A stretch of 64,000 bases of DNA, from positions 1 to 64,000 of the forward strand of contig MWEK01000021.1 of the NCBI GenBank assembly GCA_002070955.1, in the 5' to 3' direction. The position numbers and the translations under genes are program-made. This stretch comes from Planctomycetes bacterium ADurb.Bin069 (GTDB lineage Bacteria > Planctomycetota > UBA8108 > UBA8890 > UBA8898). The notes beneath the pieces are model-generated. The model was not told where the DNA came from, did no database searches, and saw nothing but the letters and a program-made list of their open reading frames with translations. This document shows, piece by piece, positions 27,290 to 35,975 of this stretch (the first letter of the stretch is position 1; every line of letters begins with the position of its first letter).

Positions 27290-28384
27290 ATGCGAATCGC
27301 CTTTCTCTTCGAGCACCCGACCGTGAGCGGCGCCGAAGGCTCGGGCCTGGAACTCCTGGCGCAGCTTGACCGCCGGGAGTTCCAGGCCACGGCTTTTGCG
27401 CCGCCGGAAGGCGAACTCGCCCTTCGCCTGGCCGCGCTCGGCGTGCCGCACCGTCCCTGGCCGGCCGCCCCGCGGGACGGCGGCGTCCTGCGCGCGGCGC
27501 TGGAGCCCGGCGGGTTCGACCTGCTCCACGCCAACACGCTGCACCTGGGCCGGCTGACGGGCGCGGCGGCGGCGGACCTGGGCCTTCCCACCGCCGCGCA
27601 CATCCGCGAGTTCGGGACCTTGGGCGCGCGGGAACGCGCGCACCTATGCGCCAACGCGCGCCTCATCGCCGTCTCGGCGGCCCTGCGCGACGACCTGACG
27701 GCGCAGGGGATCCCCGCCGAGAAGATCCGCGTCATCTACAACGGCGTGTCGCCGCCTCCGGCGGCGGGGCGGTTCGACCTTCGCGCCGAACTCGGTCTTC
27801 CCGCCGGAGCGCCCCTCGTCGTCTGGCTGGGCCAGATCACGGTGCGGAAGGCGCCCGAGGTCTTCGTCGCGGCGGCGGCGGAGATCGCGCGCCGCGAAGC
27901 GCGGGCGCATTTCGTGCTTTGCGGCGAGGTCTTCGGCGGCAAGGCGGAAAACCTGCGCCTGAAAGACGGGCTCCTCGCCGCCGCGGCGCGCCCGCCCCTG
28001 GCCGGAAGGCTGCACCTCCTCGGCTGGCGGAGGGACGCGCGGGCGATCCTCGCTCAAGCGACGGTGCTTGCCCACACCGCGCGGCAGGAGCCCCTCGGCC
28101 GGGTGCTCATCGAGGCGCTCGCCGCGGGAACGCCCGTCGCGGCGACGCGCGTCGGCGGAACGGCCGAGGTGCTCGGAAGCTGCGGAGAGCTCTTCGAGCC
28201 CGACAATCCCTCCGCCTGCGCGGACGCGCTCGCGGCGCTCCTAGGCGACGAAGGGCGCCGCGCGGCGTTCGCGCGCGAGGGCCGCGCGCGCTGGGCTGCG
28301 CGCTTCCGTCCCGAGCGCATGGCTGCCGAAACCCGCGCCCTCTGGCGCGAAATCGCGGCGGACCGAACCAGGCCGGAGAAGTGA
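27290..28384 (+). CDS. Family 4 glycosyltransferase
   Basis: 364 residues with a GT-B fold. The N-terminal half starts MRIAFLFEHPTVSGAEGSG; the acceptor-side loop is typical of family 4. The C-terminal donor-binding half contains VVWLGQITVRKAPEVF and the EX7E-type motif RQEPLGRVLIEALAAGTPV. It transfers a sugar from an NDP-sugar to a lipid or growing saccharide at the inner membrane. It lies between the isomerase-like gene and a small membrane protein (stop and next start 3 nt apart), so all three are co-transcribed. Confidence 0.88.
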   Translation: MRIAFLFEHPTVSGAEGSGLELLAQLDRREFQATAFAPPEGELALRLAALGVPHRPWPAAPRDGGVLRAALEPGGFDLLHANTLHLGRLTGAAAADLGLPTAAHIREFGTLGARERAHLCANARLIAVSAALRDDLTAQGIPAEKIRVIYNGVSPPPAAGRFDLRAELGLPAGAPLVVWLGQITVRKAPEVFVAAAAEIARREARAHFVLCGEVFGGKAENLRLKDGLLAAAARPPLAGRLHLLGWRRDARAILAQATVLAHTARQEPLGRVLIEALAAGTPVAATRVGGTAEVLGSCGELFEPDNPSACADALAALLGDEGRRAAFAREGRARWAARFRPERMAAETRALWREIAADRTRPEK

Positions 28385-28387
28385 CCC

Positions 28388-28822
28388 ATGAAGGATGTCC
28401 TTGCGCGGCCGCGAATGTCCCGTCTTCACGCCGCGCTCGGGTTCGCCCTCGCCCTCGCCCTCGCCCTCGCCCTCCTCATGAGCCTGCTGGGCGGCGAGGG
28501 GCGCCGGAACGGGTTCAACTGCTTCTTGTCCGCCGCCGCGGCGCTGCCTTTCGCCCTCGCCAGCGGGATCGCGGCCCGCAGACTCCGTCCCGGCCCCGGC
28601 GGAAGGCCGTTCTTCCGGACCAAGATCGTCTGGGCAATTCTGCTCGTCCTGGCGTGCCTCGCGACGATCGGACCTGAGTTTGCGCCGCAAGCGCCGCCCT
28701 GGTGGCACTTCTCCCTCGGCGCCGCCATCTGCGCCGCGCTCGCCTTCGTGCTGGTCCGCATGGGCGCGCGGATCGCGGCCGGGAAAATCGGACTGCCCGA
28801 CGAGCCCGGCGGGAGCCGTTAG
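28388..28822 (+). CDS. Small four-helix membrane protein
   Basis: 144 residues, not recognised. Four hydrophobic helices are visible: GFALALALALALLMSLLGG, FLSAAAALPFALASGI, IVWAILLVLACLATIG and LGAAICAALAFVLVRMG. The first contains a short tandem ALALAL repeat encoded by repeated GCCCTC. It starts 3 nt after the glycosyltransferase stop, so it is likely translated from the same message. It may help anchor a glycan enzyme, but this is a guess. Confidence 0.6.
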   Translation: MKDVLARPRMSRLHAALGFALALALALALLMSLLGGEGRRNGFNCFLSAAAALPFALASGIAARRLRPGPGGRPFFRTKIVWAILLVLACLATIGPEFAPQAPPWWHFSLGAAICAALAFVLVRMGARIAAGKIGLPDEPGGSR

Positions 28823-28826
28823 CGCC

Positions 28827-29792
28827 CTACGCGCGCCGCGCCGCCGCGCGCAGCTCCTCCGGACTCACGGTGGCGGTGCCGCTCTTCGAGACGACCAGGC
28901 CCGCGGCCAGGTTCGCGAGGACGAGCGCGCGCTCCAGCGGCGCGCCTCCCGCGAGCGCCAGCGTCGCCACCGCGATGACCGTGTCGCCCGCGCCCGTGAC
29001 ATCGATGACTTCCTTCGCCACGGTGGGCAGGTGAAGCCGCCCCCCGTCCCGCCGGAAGAGCGTCATGCCCCGTTCGCCGCGCGTCACCAACACATGGGCC
29101 TCGAGCCGCCCGACGAGTTCGGCGCCCGCCCGCGCGAGTTCCGCATCGGTGCGAATGTCGATGCCGAGCAGCGCCGCGGCTTCCTTGACGTTCGGCGTCA
29201 GCATGGTGACGCCGCGGTACAGGTCGCGGTGCGGCGGCGCCGGATCGACCGTGACGATGGGAACGCGCTCCAGGCACAGCTCGACGAGCCGCTCGGTGAC
29301 GACGCCCTTGTCGTAGTCGGAAATCAGGACGGCGTCGAAGCGCCGTCCGAGGCCCTTGACCGCCGCCAGGAGCTTCGCTTCCAGGCGCCGCCCCACCGCG
29401 CGGTCATCCTCGTAATCGAGCCTGAGAAGCTGCTGGCCGCGGGCGACGGCCCGGACCTTCGTGATGGTCGGTCGCGCGCACGGAACCAGCGCCGCGCGGA
29501 TGCCGCGCCCGCGCACGAGCGCTTGGAGTCTGCGCCCCGGCCCGTCGTTGCCGACGTAGCCGGCGACCACCGTCGCGGCGCCCAGGCTCGCCAGGTTCGC
29601 GGCGGCGTTCGCGGCGCCGCCCGGGGCGAGTCGCTCGCCCGCGACCCGGAGGATCGGCACGGGCGCCTCGGGGTTGATCCGGTGCACGTCGCCCATCAGG
29701 AAGCGGTCGAGCATGACGTCGCCGACAACGAGCACTCGGCTCCGCCGGAACCCCGCGATGACCCTGTCGAACGCCGCGGCGCGCTGCGTCAT
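28827..29792 (-). CDS. rfaE1: D-glycero-beta-D-manno-heptose-7-phosphate kinase (RfaE domain I)
   Basis: 321 residues of the ribokinase/PfkB fold. The N-terminal signature is VLVVGDVMLDRFLMGDV; the sugar site is LAPGGAANAAANLASLGA. The C-terminal ATP-site motif DVTGAGDTVIAV holds the catalytic Asp. It phosphorylates heptose-7-phosphate at C1 for ADP-heptose, the precursor of the LPS inner core. The adenylyltransferase half of bifunctional HldE is missing, so a separate gene should exist elsewhere. The start at 29792 lies 10 nt after the htpX stop, so they share a transcript. It indicates a Gram-negative envelope. Confidence 0.88.
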   Translation of the reverse strand: MTQRAAAFDRVIAGFRRSRVLVVGDVMLDRFLMGDVHRINPEAPVPILRVAGERLAPGGAANAAANLASLGAATVVAGYVGNDGPGRRLQALVRGRGIRAALVPCARPTITKVRAVARGQQLLRLDYEDDRAVGRRLEAKLLAAVKGLGRRFDAVLISDYDKGVVTERLVELCLERVPIVTVDPAPPHRDLYRGVTMLTPNVKEAAALLGIDIRTDAELARAGAELVGRLEAHVLVTRGERGMTLFRRDGGRLHLPTVAKEVIDVTGAGDTVIAVATLALAGGAPLERALVLANLAAGLVVSKSGTATVSPEELRAAARRA

Positions 29793-29802
29793 GGCCGCGG
29801 GC

Positions 29803-30651
29803 TCAGCGCGCGCCGCGCGCCTGCGCCTCGAGGGCCGCGACACGCTTGGCGGTGGGCGGATGCGTGCTGAAGAGGCTCGCCGCGCCCCCCCCCGAGAAAG
29901 GTTGGACGATGTACATATTCGCGTGGGTGCGCGAGAAGCGCATCGGTATCCGGCGCGCGTAGTCATCCAGCTTCAGGAGCGCGTGCGCCAGGTCCAGCGG
30001 CCGGCCGTGCAGCTCGCCCCCCCGGTGGTCGGCCGCGTACTCGCGCGAGCGCGAGATCGCGAGCTGGATGATCGTGGCGGCGATGGGCGCCACCAGGATC
30101 AGGAGCAGCGCCGTGAGCGGGTTGCCGCCCTCGCCGCCGCCGGGCCGCACGGGGATGAACCACGCCATGTACGCCACCATGGTGATGGCGCCCGCCACGG
30201 CGGCGGCGATGGTGCTGATCAAGGTGTCGCGGTGTTTGACGTGGGCGATCTCGTGGGCCAACACGGCCCGCACCTCGGCGGGGCTCAGAAGCTGGAGCAG
30301 CCCCGTGGTCACGCACACGGCGGCGTGCTTCGGGGAACGGCCCGTCGCGAAGGCGTTCGGCGCCTGCTGGGGCGATGCGTACACGCGCGGCGCGGGAATG
30401 CCGGCCCGCGCGCTCAACTCCTCCACCATGCGGTGCAGTTCCGGCGCCTCGGCCGGGGATAAAGGCCGGGCGCCCATGGTAGCCAGCGCGATTCTGTCGG
30501 AGAAGAAGAAGGCGACGATGTTCATGACCCCGCCGAAGGCGAAACCGGCGAGCAGTCCGCGGGTTCCCCAGATGCTGCCGATCGCCATCGCGAGCCCGAT
30601 GATGGCCGCAAGCAGGATCGTCGTCTTCAGGTTATTCACGAATCTAGTCAT
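29803..30651 (-). CDS. htpX: M48 membrane metalloprotease HtpX
   Basis: 282 residues. Two N-terminal membrane helices (TTILLAAIIGLAMAIGSIWG and the AGFAFGGVMNIVAFFFSD region) are followed by the zinc motif AHEIAHVKHRD and two more helices. The third zinc ligand Glu lies in SREYAADHRG. HtpX degrades damaged membrane proteins in the inner membrane with its active site facing the cytoplasm. GGGAGG lies 6 nt before the ATG, and the promoter at 30699-30726 has a perfect TATAAT. Confidence 0.93.
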   Translation of the reverse strand: MTRFVNNLKTTILLAAIIGLAMAIGSIWGTRGLLAGFAFGGVMNIVAFFFSDRIALATMGARPLSPAEAPELHRMVEELSARAGIPAPRVYASPQQAPNAFATGRSPKHAAVCVTTGLLQLLSPAEVRAVLAHEIAHVKHRDTLISTIAAAVAGAITMVAYMAWFIPVRPGGGEGGNPLTALLLILVAPIAATIIQLAISRSREYAADHRGGELHGRPLDLAHALLKLDDYARRIPMRFSRTHANMYIVQPFSGGGAASLFSTHPPTAKRVAALEAQARGAR

Positions 30652-30698
30652 TCACACCTCCCGTTCGCCGAAGCCGCCGGGCCTCGGAAACTTGAACG

Positions 30699-30726
30699 AT
30701 TATAAGCAACTTCCATTCCGATTCAA
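30699..30726 (-). promoter_or_regulatory. Promoter of htpX-rfaE1
   Basis: Minus-strand TTGAAT (30726-30721), 16 nt, TATAAT (30704-30699). It is the closest to consensus of the promoters read in this window. Confidence 0.65.
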
Positions 30727-30843
30727 ACAACGCCCGAAAGGGGCGCGCGTTGCGCCCCGGCGGGTCGCGGCGCGGGCGGCGCTGCCAGAATGACATGAGC
30801 ACCTCGCTTTTGGCAGACAAGCGCCCCCCCGGCGACGGTCTCC

Positions 30844-30871
30844 TTTCATCCGCGCGCGTTCCAGGTACTAT
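30844..30871 (+). promoter_or_regulatory. Promoter of the small FHA gene
   Basis: TTTCAT (30844-30849), 16 nt, TACTAT (30866-30871). The ATG follows at 30878, so transcription probably begins at the start codon itself. Confidence 0.4.
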
Positions 30872-30877
30872 GAGGGC

Positions 30878-31192
30878 ATGATCACCCTTGAAATCGAGAA
30901 TCCCAACGGGGAACGCCGGATCGTCCACATCGCGGGCGACAGGGCCATCCTCGGCCGGGCGCCCGCAAGCGATGTCCAGCTTCGCCACGAGACGGTCTCC
31001 ACGAAGCACGCACAAATCGTCCGTGAAGGGCCCGCCTTCGTTCTCAGGGATTTGGAGAGCTACAACGGCACCTACGTGAACGGACGCTGGATCGCCGAGA
31101 CGACGCTCAAGTTCAAGGACAAGATCGGCATCGGCCGCTTCCACCTCACTTTTCTGACCAAGGTCCCGGTGGAGCCGAAGAAACGGAAATGA
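30878..31192 (+). CDS. Single-domain FHA protein
   Basis: 104 residues, essentially one forkhead-associated domain. Its phosphothreonine-binding residues are Arg in AILGRAPASD, Ser/His in VSTKHAQIV and the Asn pair in LESYNGTYVNGRW. FHA modules bind phosphothreonine peptides made by Ser/Thr kinases. The lack of any other domain suggests an adaptor. A second FHA protein with two modules is encoded at 62840. No kinase gene is present in the window. Confidence 0.88.
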   Translation: MITLEIENPNGERRIVHIAGDRAILGRAPASDVQLRHETVSTKHAQIVREGPAFVLRDLESYNGTYVNGRWIAETTLKFKDKIGIGRFHLTFLTKVPVEPKKRK

Positions 31193-31261
31193 CGCCGGGG
31201 CCTGCGGCGCTGAAGAGTCAGGATTCTCCGCGCCGCGAGAAAGACCGGCCCGGCGCCTTCG

Positions 31262-31290
31262 TTGTGCCGCGCCGCCGCGGCTCGTATGAT
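31262..31290 (+). promoter_or_regulatory. Promoter of the terpene-cyclase-fold gene
   Basis: TTGTGC (31262-31267), 17 nt, TATGAT (31285-31290), 29 nt before the GTG at 31320. Confidence 0.55.
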
Positions 31291-31319
31291 ACCCGGAGAG
31301 ACGTCCCGGAGAGACACGT

Positions 31320-32333
31320 GTGTCGCTGATCAGCCCTGCCATGCTCGTCATGAGCGCCGCCGCCTGCGCGGCGGTTGCGCCCAGCGAAATCGAGCTCAGC
31401 TCGGCCCGCGGCCTGGCCGCCCTGGCGGCACGGCAGGATGCAGACGGAGCCTACGCGACCGTCTATCAGGTCGCCGGCCAGGGGCTCGCGGGCCTGGCTT
31501 TCCTGGCCTGCGGCCACACGCCGAAGCAAGGCCCCCACGCACCGCGCCTCAGGCTCGGCCTCAAGCGCCTCCTGTCCTACCAGGACGACAACGGTTACTT
31601 CAACGACGGGAAGAGCAGCATGTACGGCCACGGCTTCGCGACGCTGTATCTGGCCGAAGTCCTCGGAATGTGGGGCGAGCCCAGGGAGGAGCTGCAGCTC
31701 AGGGAGGCCCTCAAGAAGGCGGTCGGCCTCATCGAGCGCGCCCAGAACTCGCGCGGCGGCTGGGACTACTCCCCCGACCCGGGCGGCATCGCCGACTGCT
31801 CCATCACGGTGTGCCAGACCATGGCGCTCAGGGCGGCGCGCAACATCGGCCTCGCGATCGATGCGCGGGTCGTCGCCGCCGCGTTCAGATACATCCGCGC
31901 CGCCCAGACCGAGGACGGCGGCTTCAGGTACCGCCTCGGAGGCCCGTCCATTCACCGGCAGGTGACGATCGGCTGCTCGGCGGCCGGGGTGTGCATTCTG
32001 AACGGTCTGGGGGAATACGACACCGACAGCGTGCGCCGCGGCGTCGACTTCGTGAAGAAGCACTGCTCCGGCGGCTTCTCCTCCCTCACGCTCATGCCGG
32101 GCATCCAGTCGCCCTTCTACTACACTCACTACTACGCGTCTCAGGCGCTGTTCCGGACGCGCGGGCGGGCTTGGGACGACTACTTCGACTACATCGCGCC
32201 GGAGCTCATCCGGCGCCAGCGCCAGGACGGCTCCTGGACGGAGCGCGAGGGCGGGGGCGACATCCCGGCCACCGCCATGGCCGTCTTCATCCTCAACGTG
32301 CCCCGGGCGCTCCTGCCGATCACTGGGAAGTGA
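31320..32333 (+). CDS. Secreted prenyltransferase/squalene-oxidase-repeat protein
   Basis: 337 residues. The N-terminus is hydrophobic (signal peptide to about residue 20). The body is an alpha/alpha-toroid built from repeated helical pairs with the QW-like turn: QDADGAYA, QDDNGYFND, NSRGGWDYS, QTEDGGFRY and QRQDGSWTE. The DCS and CSAAG segments resemble planctomycete secreted proteins of this fold rather than true squalene cyclases, since the DxDD catalytic motif is not seen. It is probably a binding or scaffold protein. The GTG at 31320 follows CGGAGAGACAC; an ATG at 31341 is a possible shorter start. It converges on the amidohydrolase operon. Confidence 0.72.
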   Translation: MSLISPAMLVMSAAACAAVAPSEIELSSARGLAALAARQDADGAYATVYQVAGQGLAGLAFLACGHTPKQGPHAPRLRLGLKRLLSYQDDNGYFNDGKSSMYGHGFATLYLAEVLGMWGEPREELQLREALKKAVGLIERAQNSRGGWDYSPDPGGIADCSITVCQTMALRAARNIGLAIDARVVAAAFRYIRAAQTEDGGFRYRLGGPSIHRQVTIGCSAAGVCILNGLGEYDTDSVRRGVDFVKKHCSGGFSSLTLMPGIQSPFYYTHYYASQALFRTRGRAWDDYFDYIAPELIRRQRQDGSWTEREGGGDIPATAMAVFILNVPRALLPITGK

Positions 32334-32386
32334 GGACGCCCTCGCCGGAGCCCGCCGGCGGGAGGCCGCGGGCGGCCCAGCCGAGG

Positions 32387-33580
32387 CTACGGCCGCGGCG
32401 GACCGGACGGCTGCCGCTCGGGCGGCGGCGCCTTGGGCTGCGGTTCCGGCGGCTCCTGCGCCGCCGGCTGCTCGGGCCTGGGAAACACATCGCTGCGCGC
32501 GCGGTCGAAGTAGATCTTGCCGTTGATGATCGTCAGGTCGACGAAGGTCCGGTAGTTGAGCGGGTCGCCGTCGAGGATCACGATGTCGGCGTCCTTGCCC
32601 TTCTCGAGACTGCCGATGCGCTGCTCGACGCCGAGGATCCGCGCGGGCTCGATGGTGATGGCCGCCAGGGCGGCGGCCTCGTCCAGGCCGCCGCGCACCG
32701 CGAAGGCCGCCTCCATGGGCATGGACATGATGTCGCGCCCCGCGAACCCGCCGCCGGTGGTCACGGTGGGCGACGGCGGAACGAGCGCGAAGGGCACCCC
32801 CGCCCGGGCGAGCACCAGCGCCACGCGCTCGCTTGAGCCCGGCGGATCGTCCGGGGTCTCGGGCGGGGCCGCCAGCACGCGCACCGAGAGGATCACCGCG
32901 GCTTTCGCGCGGCCCAGTTCCTCCGCCACGGTCCAACTCTCGACCGCCCCCTCGATGATGAACCGGACGTTGAACTCCCGGGCGATTCCCGCCGCCCACA
33001 GGAGATCCTGGGCCCGGTTGACGGCCACCCGCACCGGCAGTTCGCCCCGCAGGGCGCGCACATAGGCGCTCCCGGACTGCGGGGCCTGCGGCGCGCGCCG
33101 GAGCTGCTCGCGCGCCTCGAGCAGCGCGCGCCGGAACGCCTCCTTGCCGCTCCAGGACAGGGATAGGGACAGCGCCGGGCTGGGCGCGAGGAGAACGCCT
33201 TCCGGATCGCCGCACGTCATCTTGATGACGGTGTTGCGGCAGCACACGGCGGTGACGCCGGATCCCACGGCGAGCTTCATGGGAAAGCCGAAGACATCGA
33301 TACCCTCGGGAATCACGCCGCCCGCGCCGAAGATGTCCAAGTTCTGGGCCACGACGAAGCCCGGCATCGCCACTTTCCCCCGGGCCTCGATGATTTTGGC
33401 GCCCTGGGGCGCAACAAGGCCGTGGCCGATCTCGGCGATGACGCCGTCCTTGACCAGGATGTCGGCGTCCTTCAGCACCGGCCCCGTGATGGTGTAAACG
33501 AGCGCGCCCTTGACGAGCAGCGGCTCGGGCGCGGCCCAGGCCGCCGCGGCGCACAGCAGAAACACACCCGCCGATCGCAT
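32387..33580 (-). CDS. Secreted amidohydrolase-like protein, all metal ligands lost (operon gene 8)
   Basis: 397 residues with a signal peptide (MRSAGVFLLCAAAAWA). The overall amidohydrolase layout is clear: composite beta-sandwich (GALVYTITGPVLKDADILV), barrel, and the closing signature ILGVEQRIGSLEKGKDADI plus VILDGDPLNYRTFVD. The strand-1 HxH is replaced by Ala-Gln-Asn in GFVVAQNLDIF. The strand-5 site, usually HAHRADD, reads VAVNRAQD. The strand-6 EHGTE site reads EGAVES, and the strand-8 Asp is gone (VPPSPTV). It should not bind the usual metals. The tail is proline-rich. Its ATG overlaps the previous stop by one base (TGATG). It is the last gene of the operon. Confidence 0.85.
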   Translation of the reverse strand: MRSAGVFLLCAAAAWAAPEPLLVKGALVYTITGPVLKDADILVKDGVIAEIGHGLVAPQGAKIIEARGKVAMPGFVVAQNLDIFGAGGVIPEGIDVFGFPMKLAVGSGVTAVCCRNTVIKMTCGDPEGVLLAPSPALSLSLSWSGKEAFRRALLEAREQLRRAPQAPQSGSAYVRALRGELPVRVAVNRAQDLLWAAGIAREFNVRFIIEGAVESWTVAEELGRAKAAVILSVRVLAAPPETPDDPPGSSERVALVLARAGVPFALVPPSPTVTTGGGFAGRDIMSMPMEAAFAVRGGLDEAAALAAITIEPARILGVEQRIGSLEKGKDADIVILDGDPLNYRTFVDLTIINGKIYFDRARSDVFPRPEQPAAQEPPEPQPKAPPPERQPSGPPRP

Positions 33581-34656
33581 CACTTCTCCTCGGCGGCGCC
33601 GGCCGCCCCGCCCGTTTCCGCGGGCTCGCACGCGTACACCTTCTCACCCGCGATGTAGACCGCGCGAATGCAGGCCCGCGGGTCGAGCAGTTCGCCGTCC
33701 ACAAGGACTACATCGGCATCCTTGCCCGGCTCCAGGCTGCCGATCCGCCAGTCGATTCCCAGCGCCGCGGCGGGATTGATCGTCACGGCCCGGAGCGCCG
33801 CCTCCTCGGGAAGCCCGCTGGCGATGAGCCGGGCAACATCGAACCGGAAAGCCTCGACGGCGGCCACGCTGTCGGCCGCGGGTTCCAGGCACACGGGCGC
33901 TCCGGCCCGGGCAAGCTGCGCCGCGACGTTATGCTCGAAAAGCGTCACCGGCCGCAATTCCAGCTTCGCGCGCACCAAGCAGGGCACCTTCCCCTGGCAG
34001 AGGACGGGCAGCGCATTGACGACATCGCCCTCGGGCGCGATGTACCGGCGCAGGTTGCGGTGCTCGGCCAGGATGCGCACGAGCCAGAGCGTGCTCGTCG
34101 CATCGCCGGCCGTGATGAGGGCCGGGATTCGGCCCTGCACCGCCAGGGCCAGCGGCCCCTGCCCTTCCGGCCGCAGGAGCCCGGGCAGGGCGCGCGCCTG
34201 CGCGGCGCTGAAATTCATGCACAGGAAGTCGCTCTTCCCCAGCACGATTTCGTCTTTCGCCCGGGCGAGCGGCCGCGCCACGGCGCCCAACCCGCTCACC
34301 AGATCCCCGCCGGCGGGCACCAGGCCCAGCGCCGTGAAGCCGCAGGCGCGAATGCGGTCGTACCGGCCGTCGTAGGGCCAGAGCGTCTCGACGACCGAGC
34401 CTTGGCCGGCGCTCAAGCCGATGCGCGTGCGCGCGAGGATCATGCCCGGGTACGCCGCGAGGGTCCCGGCCTCGACGATCTCCGCTCCCGGCGGGGGCGT
34501 CAGGCGCGGCGCGATCTTCTCGATCTTGCCGTTCTTGATCAGGATAACGCCGTTCTCGACGATGCCGCCCGTCACGGTCACCACGCGATCGGCGACGATG
34601 GCCGTCACGCGGGCCTGGGGGGCCGCGGCGGCGCACAAAGCGAGGACGAGCGTCAT
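33580..34656 (-). CDS. Secreted amidohydrolase-like protein, degenerate (operon gene 7)
   Basis: 358 residues with a signal peptide (MTLVLALCAAAAPQA). The sandwich domain has GVILIKNGKIEKIAPRL and the closing segment has IDWRIGSLEPGKDADVVLV. The strand-1 HxH is Arg-Thr-Arg (GMILARTRIGLSAG), and the other histidine sites are also missing (VRAKLEL, IAPEGD). The ATG at 34656 overlaps the upstream TGA by one base. A GTG one codon upstream is an alternative start; both are served by GGAGG. It is probably non-catalytic and exported. Confidence 0.83.
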   Translation of the reverse strand: MTLVLALCAAAAPQARVTAIVADRVVTVTGGIVENGVILIKNGKIEKIAPRLTPPPGAEIVEAGTLAAYPGMILARTRIGLSAGQGSVVETLWPYDGRYDRIRACGFTALGLVPAGGDLVSGLGAVARPLARAKDEIVLGKSDFLCMNFSAAQARALPGLLRPEGQGPLALAVQGRIPALITAGDATSTLWLVRILAEHRNLRRYIAPEGDVVNALPVLCQGKVPCLVRAKLELRPVTLFEHNVAAQLARAGAPVCLEPAADSVAAVEAFRFDVARLIASGLPEEAALRAVTINPAAALGIDWRIGSLEPGKDADVVLVDGELLDPRACIRAVYIAGEKVYACEPAETGGAAGAAEEK

Positions 34657-35975
34657 CACAGCCGCACCTCCTTCCCTTGCGGGTCAGCGCCGCCGGTTTT
34701 CTCCGCATGCCGCTTCTCGGGCCCCGCGGGCGCCGCCACGGCGACGCCGCAGCCGTCGCGCCGGAACGCGACGGCGCCGTCGACCAGCACCATTTCCACC
34801 GGGGTCGTCACGTCGAGAAGCTCGCCGCGCTTGAGCACGATGTCGGCGTCCTTGCCCGGCGCGAGGCTCCCGACGCGGTCGGCGATGCCGAGGGCGCGGG
34901 CGGATTCGATCGTGATGGCTCTGAGGGCCGCTTCCTCCGGAAGTCCGTAGTGCGCCGCCATCGAGGCCTGGAAAAACAGGTGCTGCTGCGGGGAGAGAGC
35001 CGCATAAAACAGGGTGAACGCATCGGTGTTGAGGCTCAGATTGCGGACGCCGCGCCGCCAGAATTCGGTGGCAATTCCGGCCAGGCGTCCGTCGCCGGTG
35101 CGCTGGAGCTCCAGGAGATGCGGCCCGACATCGATGCGGACGCGCGTGGCCCGCGCCGCCGCGTATTCGCCGGCCTGATAGCCGCCGTAGGCGACATGCG
35201 TCGCGATGATCTTCAGGCCGAACTCGTCGTGAAAGAGCCTGATCGCCTCGGCGACGCCCCAGGCGCTGTAGGTGTGGTTGATGATGGGAATTTTCCCCTC
35301 GAAGACCAGACGCACGCGCTCCAGGTCCCGGCGCAGGGGCGGCGGATCCTTGCGCGTCCCCGCCTCGTGCTCGCGCCAAGCGGCCGCGTATTCCTTGCCC
35401 TCGATGAGAAGCCGCCTGAGCATGTACGCCATGCCCATGCGCGTCGCGCCCATATCCCCCGTGTCGCGCTCCGGATTGAAGGCCTGCGCGATTTTCAGGC
35501 AGCCCGGATCGCGGACGATCGCCTCGCGCGGCCCCGCGGCGGCCAGCTTGAAGATCACGCTGAAGCCCGCGTGGTTCGTGCCGCTCCCGGGCATCGAATT
35601 GACCGTCGTCACGCCTTCGGCGAGGGCTTTCTTCACGAGGGGCGAATCCAGGTCGATGCACGCGGCGACGCTCAGGTCCGGGTTGATGGGAAAGACCATG
35701 TCGTTCAGGCCGCCGTTCAGGCCGATATGGGTGTGCGCCTCGACGATGCCGGGCAGCGCCCAGAGGTCGCGCGCATCGATCACCTTCGCCGCGGGCGGGA
35801 TCTTCAGCTCCGCCTGCGTCCCGAGAGCCAGGATCTTCCCGCCGCCGATCAGAATCACGCCGTGATCGATCACCCGTCCCTCGACGGGCACGATCTTGGC
35901 GGCGAGCACCGCCGTGTCGGCGGCGGGGGCTTCGCCCGCGCACAGGAGCACCGCGAAGGCCGCAAGCGCCGTCAT
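34656..35975 (-). CDS. Secreted amidohydrolase with intact metal site (operon gene 6)
   Basis: 439 residues with a signal peptide (to about residue 19). This is the only member of the operon with a full imidazolonepropionase-like ligand set. His81 and His83 lie in GIVEAHTHIGLNGG. His234 is in INHTYSAWG, His260 in IIATHVAYGG and Asp318 in LSLNTDAF. The closing signature IADRVGSLAPGKDADIVL is also intact. It is predicted to hydrolyse a C-N bond in a cyclic amide, imide, peptide or similar molecule outside the cytoplasm; the substrate is unknown. Its ATG overlaps the upstream TGA by four bases (ATGA). The C-terminal 25 residues are charged. Confidence 0.88.
   Translation of the reverse strand: MTALAAFAVLLCAGEAPAADTAVLAAKIVPVEGRVIDHGVILIGGGKILALGTQAELKIPPAAKVIDARDLWALPGIVEAHTHIGLNGGLNDMVFPINPDLSVAACIDLDSPLVKKALAEGVTTVNSMPGSGTNHAGFSVIFKLAAAGPREAIVRDPGCLKIAQAFNPERDTGDMGATRMGMAYMLRRLLIEGKEYAAAWREHEAGTRKDPPPLRRDLERVRLVFEGKIPIINHTYSAWGVAEAIRLFHDEFGLKIIATHVAYGGYQAGEYAAARATRVRIDVGPHLLELQRTGDGRLAGIATEFWRRGVRNLSLNTDAFTLFYAALSPQQHLFFQASMAAHYGLPEEAALRAITIESARALGIADRVGSLAPGKDADIVLKRGELLDVTTPVEMVLVDGAVAFRRDGCGVAVAAPAGPEKRHAEKTGGADPQGKEVRL

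Noticed and set aside
28427-28480. GCCCTC tandem repeat as a phase-variation tract
   Set aside because: The repeat is in frame and encodes a membrane helix. The units are hexamers (two codons), so unit loss would not shift the frame.
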